Shown here: piece after piece, positions 32,986 to 41,204 of the stretch
How positions within the stretch are numbered: position 1 is the stretch's first letter
How the letters are laid out: each line of letters starts with the position of its first letter
Source: a virus
DNA length: 64,000 bases
Direction: 5' to 3' (one strand)
IMG/VR virus record: IMGVR_UViG_3300047554_000338
Location: 1 to 64,000 of that record
The notes under the pieces: generated by a model
What the model saw: only the letters and a program-made list of their open reading frames with translations
The model's database searches: none
Told to the model about the DNA's origin: nothing
Position numbers and translations under genes: made by a program

Positions 32986-34580
32986 TACATTACCCCGCCT
33001 AATTCGGTCATCACGTTGCAAGACGTGAAGGTTGTTGCTGGCAAACCGCGCACCTTCATGCGCAGTGAGCCGTAATATCCAAGACCAGTCGTGCCGGCCC
33101 AACCCTGGTAAGTGTTTGTGCCTACCCAAGTTGATGTGTTCCAGATGCCTTCATCCCAGACAGCACCGCTGTCCTTGGTAAAGAATGGCGAGCCGCCCAC
33201 AGGGCTAAGCTGAAACTGCGTGTTGATCTGTAATTTGATTGCAGGCGCGGCCAGGGCAATAAACGTCGGACGCACCATGCCAAACTTCTTGAGCTGGGCT
33301 GGCGTGTTGAATGCCTGGAAGGACGTTTGCACGTCTCCCTCGACGTAGTTGCCGCCGTCGCCATTGGCGTCCGCGCCGTCCTTGTCGCCGGTCAGGCCTT
33401 CGCAAACAAAGCCGTCAGTCGTGCCAAACAAGAGGCGGCCACCAATGATGCCGGCGCATCGCATTGGGATGCCAATAAATTGACACCAAGCGCCAGTGAT
33501 CACGTTCATCGCGAACTGACGGTAAGTGCCACCGTCGGCAGGCAACTTGATCACCATCACGTCGGATGACGGCACGACAAAAACGTCGAAATACTTTTCA
33601 TTGAGCAGCTTGCGCACCAAAGGCGCAAAGACTGACTGGATCTTGGACGCGGGGCCGATCTGTTGGTCTTCGGTGTACTGGCCATTGATCAGCTTCGACA
33701 TGGGCACTAGACCCAGCTCGCTGACGATCATCACGTCACCGCCAAATGGTGTGAAGTAGGTGCCGTGCTTAGGCACGGGACCGACGTACCAAACGCCCTT
33801 GAGACTGAACGTATCGGGGCTGGTGGGGTCAGTGCCCTGCCACACGCCAATGTCGCCCTCAGTGCCAACGACGATCAGGAAGTCATCGATCGAGAAGCCG
33901 GCATCCATCGTCCAGTTGATAAGCGCGGAGGCATAGCCACCACTGCGCAGGATTGAGCCCATCGCGAAGGATGTGCAGCTACCGGTCACCACATCAACGC
34001 TGTCCAAGTAGTAGACGTTGGAGTCGCCTTCGGCAGTAAACCAAACGCGTTGCTTCCACACAGCCACGGTGCGGACGTTGGCAGGCAGGCCGGTAGTCGT
34101 CGCCGTGCGATCGACCCAGCCAGTGCCCGTGCTGTAAGTCCAGTACCCGGCGCCAGGCGAAACGGCCAACAGGAAGGTGTCGGCAGGCGTGGAGAACTGC
34201 GTGGTCCACCACTCGTCAGCATCACTGCCCGTGCCTGTTACAGCAAGCACGGGGGCGCCGGGGTCAGTTACGTCATAGATGTTGCCGTCGGCCGCAATGA
34301 AGCGCTTGTCGTCCGCGTTGACGGGCGCCTTGTAGCCAAACACCGACTCAACGGGGGTTTCCAGGGACGTGGTGTAAGAGAACCAGCCCTTGCGCAGCTC
34401 CACGCCCTGCTGACGTGGGATGAAGTTGGTCAGCGCCAGCGCGTCGAGTGGCGACATGGCCGCGATCGGGTCGCGGTAGTTCAGGCCACCAGTGGGCGCA
34501 GGGATAACCTGCACTTGCGCAACTTGTGCGGCGGCAGCCCTTCTAGGGGCTTTGAAGGGGGCGAGTGGAACCAGCGGCAT
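32985..34580 (-). CDS. Tail nozzle protein (T7 gp12-like)
   Basis: A 531-residue beta-rich protein. Its NYRDPIAAMSPLDALALTNFIPR...ELRKGW N-terminus and propeller-like repeats (for example GVWYVGPVPKHGTYFTPFGGDVMIVSELG) match a family of podovirus tail tube or nozzle proteins by style. It follows the adaptor gene in transcription order just as gp12 follows gp11 in T7. It would form the distal tube. The Pro/Ala-rich first 20 residues are probably flexible. Confidence 0.75.
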   Translation of the reverse strand: MPLVPLAPFKAPRRAAAAQVAQVQVIPAPTGGLNYRDPIAAMSPLDALALTNFIPRQQGVELRKGWFSYTTSLETPVESVFGYKAPVNADDKRFIAADGNIYDVTDPGAPVLAVTGTGSDADEWWTTQFSTPADTFLLAVSPGAGYWTYSTGTGWVDRTATTTGLPANVRTVAVWKQRVWFTAEGDSNVYYLDSVDVVTGSCTSFAMGSILRSGGYASALINWTMDAGFSIDDFLIVVGTEGDIGVWQGTDPTSPDTFSLKGVWYVGPVPKHGTYFTPFGGDVMIVSELGLVPMSKLINGQYTEDQQIGPASKIQSVFAPLVRKLLNEKYFDVFVVPSSDVMVIKLPADGGTYRQFAMNVITGAWCQFIGIPMRCAGIIGGRLLFGTTDGFVCEGLTGDKDGADANGDGGNYVEGDVQTSFQAFNTPAQLKKFGMVRPTFIALAAPAIKLQINTQFQLSPVGGSPFFTKDSGAVWDEGIWNTSTWVGTNTYQGWAGTTGLGYYGSLRMKVRGLPATTFTSCNVMTELGGVM

Positions 34581-34582
34581 GG

Positions 34583-35338
34583 TCAGAATCCATAGTTGGT
34601 ATCTGGCGTATTGACCAGGGGCTGGATGTATGGGAAGCGGAAGTCACGCGCCATGCTAAGCACGGGCGCGCCCTTGGCTGAGCCCTTACGGTTCTCAAAT
34701 GCGATCTGGAAGTCACGCATTGCCGCAGACGTGTCCAGACCCTTCATCTCGAGCCACTTCACGCGGGTGTATAGCGTGATCAACGTGGCATCAAGCAAAG
34801 CCTTGTCACCGTTCTTGGTGATGCGGTTCTTGTAGAGCGTCGGGTCATCCTGATCCTGCACCCAAGCCTGAGACATGTAAAACACGTTCATGATCTGGGG
34901 CGAATTGGGAGGAGCCAAGACGTAGATCTTGTTGTCGCGCACCTGCCAGTAAAACGACAAAGTGGGCAACGTCGTGCGAATCAGCAACTGTTGCCACATC
35001 TGTGGCGACACAGGGCCGAGCGACGGGAACTGCGTTGTCGCGTTCCAGTTGGTTTGATCAATCCAATCAAAGAAGTCCTCAGGTAGAGGAAAACTGCGCT
35101 CGCGCTGGTTGGGGATCAGCGGATCGGATTGAATCGGGATCTGGTAATTCTTGACGAGCTCTTGCCAGTCGTACATGGTCAAGAGCTCAATGCCAGCCAT
35201 GTTTGCGGCCTGCACAAACTGCTGCACCGTCGGATCAGGATCACCGGCGGGGTCGTTAGGGACGGGGAAGGCCACCATCGAGGCCACGTTTTGCACGATG
35301 GCCGAGAGGGTCGATTCGTTAACGATTTGATAGGCCAT
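34583..35338 (-). CDS. Head-tail adaptor protein (T7 gp11-like)
   Basis: A 251-residue helical protein. The pattern ...VASMVAFPVPND...VQQFVQAANMAGIELLTMYDWQEL followed by FPLPEDFFDWIDQTNW is typical of podovirus tail-tube adaptors that dock under the portal ring. The C-terminal helix bundle (LYTRVKWLEMKGLDTSAAMRDFQIAFE) also fits. It lies directly before the nozzle gene. No alternative assignment is better. Confidence 0.8.
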   Translation of the reverse strand: MAYQIVNESTLSAIVQNVASMVAFPVPNDPAGDPDPTVQQFVQAANMAGIELLTMYDWQELVKNYQIPIQSDPLIPNQRERSFPLPEDFFDWIDQTNWNATTQFPSLGPVSPQMWQQLLIRTTLPTLSFYWQVRDNKIYVLAPPNSPQIMNVFYMSQAWVQDQDDPTLYKNRITKNGDKALLDATLITLYTRVKWLEMKGLDTSAAMRDFQIAFENRKGSAKGAPVLSMARDFRFPYIQPLVNTPDTNYGF

Positions 35339-35350
35339 CCCCTACTCCTA

Positions 35351-35965
35351 TTACTCTGCCGTCTCAGCCGTGGCCGCTACAGCGCGTTTGGCGCCCTTGG
35401 CATTCGCCTGCAGTGCTGTGACCATCGAACGCAGCTCTTCGAGCTCTGCGTCACGTTTGGCCAGCTCAGCGTTCATCTTCTCGATCGGGGCGTTGTTGGC
35501 CGCGACCTCCATGAATGCCTTGGCGCGTTGCTTGTCTTGCTGGAACGACATGAACTTGCCGCCCAGGTTGTCGTTCGCGTCCGCGAGCTGCTCCACCGTG
35601 ATGATCTTGAAGAACTTGTATTCTTCGACCTTCGATGGGTTCATGCCTGGCAGAGCGTTCAATGGAGTACCGGACACAGCTTCTTCCTGGCCAGCCTTCC
35701 ACTTGTTGTATCGGTCCTGAAAGCGGAAAACGTCCTGCTGACTCAGAGGACGCTCGATCACCGAGGACTTGTCGCCCGGCACATGAATGCGGACGTAATC
35801 GACTTCTTCGTACACGGCGCGGCCAGCTTCACGGCTCTTGCCGGGTTGCATGACAGGCTTGCGGAAAAACTCGATGTAGAGCTTGTTATCGGCGGCAAAG
35901 CGGGTCTCATCCGGTTTGGAGAAGTCGCTTGGCTCGTCGAAGATGGTTGGTGTCGTGGGTTGCAT
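35351..35965 (-). CDS. Conserved head-region protein, 204 aa
   Basis: The N-terminal part (FAADNKLYIEFFRKPV, VDYVRIHVPGD, RFQDRYNKWKAGQ) forms a beta-rich core. The C-terminal 60 residues (VAANNAPIEKMNAELAKRDAELEELRSM) are a coiled coil with an Ala/Lys tail. This combination is frequent directly downstream of capsid genes in podoviruses of water bacteria. The function is unknown. Because it lies between capsid and adaptor genes it is probably a head or connector protein. Confidence 0.65.
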   Translation of the reverse strand: MQPTTPTIFDEPSDFSKPDETRFAADNKLYIEFFRKPVMQPGKSREAGRAVYEEVDYVRIHVPGDKSSVIERPLSQQDVFRFQDRYNKWKAGQEEAVSGTPLNALPGMNPSKVEEYKFFKIITVEQLADANDNLGGKFMSFQQDKQRAKAFMEVAANNAPIEKMNAELAKRDAELEELRSMVTALQANAKGAKRAVAATAETAE

Positions 35966-35986
35966 CTCTGACCTTTTTTTTGATTT

Positions 35987-36172
35987 TTAAGTGTTGGTAT
36001 CGATCACCAGATCAGTACCAGGGGAGCCACCGATGCGTGAACCACCGATGGATGCACCGTCAACGCCTGTCAGGCCAATGCCTTCACAGACGGCTCCAGT
36101 GTCTTGGGATGCAGCCGTGTCTACGACTGCGGGAGCGTTTGCGGAAACTGCGCCGCTAAATGTTGCTGCCAT
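35987..36172 (-). CDS. Small Ala/Gly-rich protein after the capsid gene
   Basis: A 61-residue protein beginning MAATFSGAVSANAP and ending GGSPGTDLVIDTN. It has a strong ribosome site (GGAAGGAA), unusual for a spurious frame, and follows the overlapping hairpin pair at 36189-36243. Short, Gly/Ala-rich proteins at this place are often head decoration or cement proteins, but nothing here proves it. Confidence 0.55.
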   Translation of the reverse strand: MAATFSGAVSANAPAVVDTAASQDTGAVCEGIGLTGVDGASIGGSRIGGSPGTDLVIDTNT

Positions 36173-36188
36173 GATTTATTCCTTCCGT

Positions 36189-36243
36189 TAAAAAACCCGA
36201 GGGGTTGTGGGTCTCCCCAGTCCCTCGGGAAAGGGAGACCCAC
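36189..36243 (-). terminator. Overlapping hairpins / terminator after the capsid gene
   Basis: On the minus strand, GTGGGTCTCCC (36243-36233) can pair with GGGAGACCCAC (36217-36207). CCCGAGGG (36229-36222) can pair with CCCTCGGG (36203-36196), and that is followed by six T. The two stems interleave, so they either exclude each other or form a pseudoknot. It lies 16 bases after the capsid stop and probably reduces transcription into the tail genes. Confidence 0.75.
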
Positions 36244-36258
36244 GACGGCCCACCAAAA

Positions 36259-37230
36259 TTAGTTTTGGATACGACCCTGGAACTGAGCACCAGAGGTGGT
36301 CAGGTTGCCGGCCCAAGCCAAGATCTGAACTTCAGCGTCCTGGTTGATGGCATAGCGACGGTTGGGGCTCAAAGGAACCATGTTGCGGTCCTTGTGAGGG
36401 CGCCACTTGATGTACTTGCTGTTGAGCATGAAGCCGGTGTTGGCAGGGCAATAGCCGCCAATACCGCCGTCCAGAACAACGTCAGCATCCATGAACTTCA
36501 ATGTGGGGAAGCCCAAATTGCCAGTCTCAGGAGATGTGAAACGCTGCTGGGCTTGCAAGCTGCCCATGTAGTAAGACCAGTAGTTGTTGTCCAACACGAC
36601 CAAGTCAGGACGGTCAGTGCCGCGGACCAACTGAGCCCAGAGTGCATTCAACGCAGCCTGCATAGTGGTTGCGCTGGGTGTCACGCTTTGAGCGCTAAAG
36701 TCGTACAGCTTGGAACGCCAGAAGGTCCAAGTTGCGCGGTTGATGCCACCGTAAGTGCCAGTTGTGGGGTCAGCAGGCACAGCGGCGTTCAAGCCGGTGA
36801 CTTCTTTACCGCCAGAGCCAGTGCCGTCAGAGTAGATGGACTGGGCCAACTGGTTGACCATGGTGGACTCAGCCACGTTCAAGCGAGCTTCGAGCAAGTC
36901 GATGAACTGCTCTTTGCCGCTGTTTTGCAACATCTCGAGGCCAGACATCACGACGGGCACTGCGTACTGCTTGATTTGGAATTCAGCAGCAGAGATGACG
37001 TCTTGAGCAGCCACAGGCAGCAAGTCGTAACCTGAGTAGAAACCGCCGTTCGCGTTTTCAGCGAATGAGAGTTCTTCAAAGATTGTGTTACCACCAGAGA
37101 TGGTTTTGACGTTGCCGCGCTGGTTCAAGCGGGACAACAGGGCGTTGTTTTTAGTAACGTTGTCAGCGATCTGACGTGTGCGTGACTGGATCGTCGTTGC
37201 GACGATGTCACTTACATTTGGAAAAGACAT
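36259..37230 (-). CDS. Major capsid protein (complete, hybrid A/B copy)
   Basis: The 323-residue capsid subunit (starts MSFPNVSDIVATTIQSRTRQ) has an N-terminal arm followed by a mostly beta/alpha HK97-like chain by inference. Its 3' two thirds match phage A's own sequence exactly over the 661-bp repeat. The last 84 bases at the 5' end, and the upstream AAGGAG ribosome site, belong to phage B. The gene therefore spans the junction of the two genomes. The predicted protein still aligns end to end with phage A's, as the 5' changes are mostly silent or conservative. Confidence 0.85.
   Translation of the reverse strand: MSFPNVSDIVATTIQSRTRQIADNVTKNNALLSRLNQRGNVKTISGGNTIFEELSFAENANGGFYSGYDLLPVAAQDVISAAEFQIKQYAVPVVMSGLEMLQNSGKEQFIDLLEARLNVAESTMVNQLAQSIYSDGTGSGGKEVTGLNAAVPADPTTGTYGGINRATWTFWRSKLYDFSAQSVTPSATTMQAALNALWAQLVRGTDRPDLVVLDNNYWSYYMGSLQAQQRFTSPETGNLGFPTLKFMDADVVLDGGIGGYCPANTGFMLNSKYIKWRPHKDRNMVPLSPNRRYAINQDAEVQILAWAGNLTTSGAQFQGRIQN
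36486..37146. repeat. Right copy of exact 661-bp direct repeat
   Basis: It matches 1-661 with offset 36485. Upstream of it (36259-36485) is the capsid C-terminus, which the left copy lacks because the window starts there. Downstream the sequence turns into that of phage B. This is the probable crossing point between the two genomes. Confidence 0.9.
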
Positions 37231-37298
37231 GATGACTCCTTCATCTGAGTTAAAACGAGCTTGCGCTCACCTTTTTCAGATGCGCCTACGCGAACCTT

Positions 37299-37397
37299 TC
37301 ACAGTCCGACTTCGTCGTAGGTGGGACGCGAGGCGTCTCCTAGGATCATGCGGTGGCTGGGGTGCTTGGGCACACCAGTCGAGATTTCTCTCGACAT
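37299..37397 (-). CDS. Short open frame, possible HNH remnant (phage B)
   Basis: A 32-residue frame, MSREISTGVPKHPSHRMI..., starts at the place where phage A's HNH gene starts. The flanking sequence ACATGGTGTGATTATGGCATCAGCG is shared. The VPKHP piece is reminiscent of VCEKHPE in the HNH N-terminus, but the rest is not alike. It may be a relic left after loss of the HNH gene or only chance. The remaining 182-base gap between scaffold and capsid genes holds just the capsid ribosome site. Confidence 0.3.
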   Translation of the reverse strand: MSREISTGVPKHPSHRMILGDASRPTYDEVGL

Positions 37398-37412
37398 GGT
37401 GTGATTATGGCA

Positions 37413-38552
37413 TCAGCGTGAGGTCATCGTAATGGCTGCCTCGATCGCAGAGCGCACGTCGGTGCTCTCTTGCCTCAAGGCGCCCATAGGCGCGGAGCCG
37501 GAAACCTGCACGGCAGCCGACCTGGCCTTCTGAGCGGCGCTGGTTTTTTGTTGAGCTCCGCGTGCTTTGGCGCGTTGGGAGATCACAGAGCGCACGTTGT
37601 CGTTCATCAGGCAGGCTTTTTTGTAAGCGTCGTGCAAGGTGATGCTCTGGCCGCGGCGTTGCGCTGCCTCGATGATGTCGGCCATGTCTTCGCGGACGTC
37701 CTCACCAAATTCGGCGCGTTCCAGGAACGTTGACACCTCGGACTGCGCGGCCTGGGTGGCCTGCTGCTGCTGTTGGAGCTGCGCCTGCTGGAACTGCGTG
37801 AGCATGTTTTGCATCGGCGCCAGGCGCTGGTTAAGCACCTGCTCGATGGCCAGCTGCTGTGGGTCCTGGCGCGGTGTTTGGCCAGCCAGGGCGCTGTCGA
37901 GCATCTCGATGAAGCCATTGCCAAAGCGGCCAGTGCCAAACTGGTTGACGATGCCGGCCACCAGCTGCGCGAGCTCGGGCGCCGTGCCAGTACGCAGACG
38001 CGCAGCCGTGCCCATAAGGTTGTCGATCGCCTGCAAGGGGTTGCTGTTCTCAGCCTTGATGAACGCCTCATACGGGGCGATCGTCTTCATGACGGCCTCG
38101 GCTGTCTTGCGTGCCTCGGCGGTTTCTTGCAAGGTGCGTGCGACCTCGGTCTCGCGGCGCTGGATTTCAGCACGCACAGGCTCAGGTAGTGAGCCCCAGT
38201 GCTCGCGAATGTCTGGGCGCCAGGACGCAGGGGCCCTTTCGCCTTGCTGACGTGGGCCTGACTTGGGTCCAGCCTGGACACCCTCTGGTTTTTTAAATTT
38301 TCCTTGCTCGTCGCGCTCGGGTTGTTGAACGAGCTCGTTATCAGCGGGCTTTTCTTCGGAAAGAGCGTTCAAATCCTGCGACGCGGCAGGGGCTGCTGCT
38401 GGCTCAGAGGATGCAGCTGCGACGGGCTCGCTTGAGCCGATCGGCTCCGAGGCCGATACCGGCTCAGAAGCTGGCGCTGTTTGTAGTGGCTCGTCTGCTT
38501 TCTCGAACGCGGCCTCAAGGGCATCGCGCATGGTTGTCGTGGGTTCTGACAT
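37413..38552 (-). CDS. Putative head scaffold protein, phage B
   Basis: A 379-residue homologue of the phage A scaffold (1369-2505). Both termini and the Gln/Ala coiled coil are nearly the same. The acidic N-terminal linker differs: here it is a run of SEP-type repeats (ASEPVSASEPIGSSEPV). Same start (MSEPTTT) and same AGGTGAT ribosome site. The repeat-built linker shows that this region is not under close sequence constraint and probably acts only as a flexible spacer. Confidence 0.6.
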   Translation of the reverse strand: MSEPTTTMRDALEAAFEKADEPLQTAPASEPVSASEPIGSSEPVAAASSEPAAAPAASQDLNALSEEKPADNELVQQPERDEQGKFKKPEGVQAGPKSGPRQQGERAPASWRPDIREHWGSLPEPVRAEIQRRETEVARTLQETAEARKTAEAVMKTIAPYEAFIKAENSNPLQAIDNLMGTAARLRTGTAPELAQLVAGIVNQFGTGRFGNGFIEMLDSALAGQTPRQDPQQLAIEQVLNQRLAPMQNMLTQFQQAQLQQQQQATQAAQSEVSTFLERAEFGEDVREDMADIIEAAQRRGQSITLHDAYKKACLMNDNVRSVISQRAKARGAQQKTSAAQKARSAAVQVSGSAPMGALRQESTDVRSAIEAAITMTSR

Positions 38553-38558
38553 GGGGTA

Positions 38559-38882
38559 TCACCTGTTTTGAAGTTTATGAATTGCGCGCTCTATGTCGGC
38601 ACGCTTAAATGAGCCGCCTTCGGTCATGTACCGCTCGCGGCTTTCTTTGGCTTTCGCCCAAGAATTCGTGAAATCGTCCATCGTGGTCAGGCCCTTGGCC
38701 TTCATGTACTCACGATGCTTTGTGCGCGAGGAGATGTCAGTGCCGTCTGGCGCCTTCATGCCCGCGTAGCTGCTGTCGCCCCACAGGGCGCCAGAGTCGG
38801 TGCGCAGTTCGGGTTGATAGTCGTCGGTGATCTCAATCAGCTCACCCGTTTTTCTGTCTTGAATCCAGCGGCGTCTGGTCAT
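38559..38882 (-). CDS. Conserved head-operon protein, 107 aa, phage B
   Basis: The counterpart of 2511-2834 in phage A differs at only some 15 positions by eye. The ATG that starts MTRRRW is the same in both. It stands directly after the DUF5856-like gene because the ADP-ribosyltransferase-like gene is absent here. The function is unknown. Confidence 0.7.
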   Translation of the reverse strand: MTRRRWIQDRKTGELIEITDDYQPELRTDSGALWGDSSYAGMKAPDGTDISSRTKHREYMKAKGLTTMDDFTNSWAKAKESRERYMTEGGSFKRADIERAIHKLQNR

Positions 38883-38889
38883 TCGTTCC

Positions 38890-39255
38890 TCACTTGAGCA
38901 TTCGAAGTTTGTAAATCGTGGTCTGGTACAGCCCGACAATCTCGTCGATCGCGTTCTGCAACGCAGTCTCGTCCTTGTCGCAGACGTCGTAGCGGTAGCG
39001 CTCGATCCACTCCATGTGCTCCTCGAGCTCGCCGGCGACGTCGTCGTCCAAGTCGCACGTCAGGATCTCGACCTTCATGCGCTTGCCGTAGTAGCCCTGG
39101 TACTGCTCGACAAACTCGTCCATGAGCTCGCCCAGGCCCTCGTAGAACGAGGCCAGCGCCATGTGTTTGGAGTAGCTGTCAGTCGCCCAGTGAGCCACAT
39201 GGCCCAATGAGCGCGACTTGACCAGCAGCGACGCGAATTCGTTTGCTTTTTCCAT
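38890..39255 (-). CDS. DUF5856-like, ferritin/Dps-like protein, phage B
   Basis: A 121-residue protein that keeps the His/Glu pattern of the phage A protein (HVAHW, SYSKHMAL, FVEQYQGYYG) but is otherwise well diverged. Preserved metal-type residues in a diverged background support a functional His/Glu site. The ribosome site GAGGTAACAC is identical to phage A. Confidence 0.65.
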   Translation of the reverse strand: MEKANEFASLLVKSRSLGHVAHWATDSYSKHMALASFYEGLGELMDEFVEQYQGYYGKRMKVEILTCDLDDDVAGELEEHMEWIERYRYDVCDKDETALQNAIDEIVGLYQTTIYKLRMLK

Positions 39256-39263
39256 GTGTTACC

Positions 39264-41204
39264 TCACTGCATGGGACCGCCGACTTGCGGCATTTGGGGT
39301 GCTGCCGGTGGCAGTTGGGGCTGTGGCTGCAAGATGCCCATCGCACGCAGCTGGGCCTCCTTGGCAGTCGCTTCCATGTTGGTGTTCTTGGCCTTGGCCA
39401 TGCGTTCTGCCGCACCGGCCTGCTTTTCGGCCACTTCGGCGTCTTGCATGGGGTCTGGTTTTGGCTGGGGCATGCCCTGCTGCTTGAGAGCACCAATCGC
39501 CTGGTCCAAAACGCTCTCGATCTGGGTGCTGACGCGGAACTTACTCACGCTCCACTGGAGCAAGGACAACAAGACAGGCGCTGCCTGCGGTACGGCCTGG
39601 GCCATCGGCGCGACCTGGGAGATAAACGCGCCCAGGCCCTGCATAAACTGCACAGCGGCGTCACGCTCTGCAGCCCAGTCAAGCGCTGCCATCGAGTCGG
39701 CCTCGATGTTGATGCGGTACTCGTTCATTTCCTCGTCTTTGAGGAGCTGAACGGCGGCCATCGCAAGCGGTGCATCGGGCGTGCGCTCGATGTTGCTGCG
39801 CTTGATGATCGTCTCGGGCTGGAAGTGCTTGCAAATGATCTCGGCCTTGATGCGCAAGGCCTGCGTGATCCAGTCAGCGATGTAGAACTGCTTGAGCTGG
39901 ATACGCGTCGAGCCAAACTGAGCCTTGATCTGCTGGGCAGCCGCGGTCTCAGAGGCCTTTGAGCTGCCGCGCATGATGTCGGAGACACCCAGCACCTCGT
40001 AAATCTGCACAACCTTGTCCTGGCGGTACTGGCGCAAGTGATCGATGGCGTTGACGACCTGGTCGATCGGTATCCAGTCCACTTGGCCTTTGATTCCGCC
40101 CTTCTCAGCGAACATTGCCCAGTTGTCCACGGGGATCAGCTGGTTTTCAGTGCCTTGATTGAACACGCGCTGAATGCCCTCGGCGCTCTTGTCGTACACA
40201 CCGACCACACGCGCTGCGCGAGTGAGCCAGGTGATGCGGGTGTTGATCTCGTCCAGCTCGTTGAACTGGTCCTGGGCAAAGATGTAGTCCGCCCGAGGCA
40301 TGAAGTTGCTCGAGGTGACGTTGGCCACCAGGGGTTTCGGGCAGGGGAAGAATCCATCGAGGCCCAGCGGGTCGTCTTTGACGTCCAGGATGGTGTCGCA
40401 GCTCTTGGCGTACCAATAGACCTTGCGCTTTTCCTTGCACCAGATCTCGAAAACCTCGGCCTTGCTCCAGGGGTCATGCTTGGGTGACTGGTCGTTGACC
40501 TGATCCTTCTTGCTGTAGTTGCCCAGGGGCACTTGCGCAGCGATCACCTCGCCAAAGCGTTCGACCAGCTGGTCTTTGGTCATGAAAACGCGACGCGCAA
40601 CCCAGCGCACCTCATGCCATGTGCGGGCGGGGGAGTAGAAAAAGTCCTCCCAGTAGATGTAGTCGCACGGCGCGTCTTCGTTGGTGATGCGCTCGGCCTC
40701 CTCGGCGGGGCTGAGTTCTTGGCCGTACTCATCAAAAACGGCAGGGATTTCGTAGGGCTCAGTCGTCACCTCGTAACGCAGCCAGATCTGGCCAGAGCCG
40801 ACAACAAGCCAGTCCTCGATGCCCTGGCGCACAGCTGAGTCCCAGGCCGAGACGTTGTCGTCAAAGGCGCGGTTGAGCAAACGCTGCAGGATCGTGCCGG
40901 ATACGCGGGCGACGTCGTCGTCATAGTCCTGGAAGGAACGCGCAACGTCAGCCTTCGGTGGCCGTGCGTAAAGCATGGACAGCAAGACCTGCATCGTTGA
41001 CCAGAACAAATTGACCTTGCTCTCGTCTTTGGCATACGCGTCGCGCTTGTCCAGGTAGCGCTGCGTGATGCGGTTCGCGTCTTGGTGAAACTTCAGCAGC
41101 TCCTGCTGCGAGGCCTGAATCTCGGTCTGCCACTTCTGGGCCAGGCCGTTTGGCGTGTTTGCGAAGTCGCTTTCGCTCGTAATTGATGCGCTGTTACTCA
41201 TCAT
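39264..41204 (-). CDS. Portal protein, phage B
   Basis: A 646-residue portal, close to phage A's along its length. Differences cluster in the N-terminal 25 residues, around 185-260 and in the Pro/Met tail. The start overlaps the terminase stop by ATGA as in phage A. Two adjacent ATG codons are present again. Confidence 0.88.
   Translation of the reverse strand: MMSNSASITSESDFANTPNGLAQKWQTEIQASQQELLKFHQDANRITQRYLDKRDAYAKDESKVNLFWSTMQVLLSMLYARPPKADVARSFQDYDDDVARVSGTILQRLLNRAFDDNVSAWDSAVRQGIEDWLVVGSGQIWLRYEVTTEPYEIPAVFDEYGQELSPAEEAERITNEDAPCDYIYWEDFFYSPARTWHEVRWVARRVFMTKDQLVERFGEVIAAQVPLGNYSKKDQVNDQSPKHDPWSKAEVFEIWCKEKRKVYWYAKSCDTILDVKDDPLGLDGFFPCPKPLVANVTSSNFMPRADYIFAQDQFNELDEINTRITWLTRAARVVGVYDKSAEGIQRVFNQGTENQLIPVDNWAMFAEKGGIKGQVDWIPIDQVVNAIDHLRQYRQDKVVQIYEVLGVSDIMRGSSKASETAAAQQIKAQFGSTRIQLKQFYIADWITQALRIKAEIICKHFQPETIIKRSNIERTPDAPLAMAAVQLLKDEEMNEYRINIEADSMAALDWAAERDAAVQFMQGLGAFISQVAPMAQAVPQAAPVLLSLLQWSVSKFRVSTQIESVLDQAIGALKQQGMPQPKPDPMQDAEVAEKQAGAAERMAKAKNTNMEATAKEAQLRAMGILQPQPQLPPAAPQMPQVGGPMQ

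Noticed and set aside
36205-37035. Plus-strand frame covering the capsid gene (also 68-550)
   Set aside because: It is the opposite-strand shadow of the capsid gene. Its copy at the window start is simply the repeat.
1-37146. Recent whole-genome duplication of one phage
   Set aside because: Most genes differ at many positions and several genes are present in only one unit. Only the capsid segment is identical.
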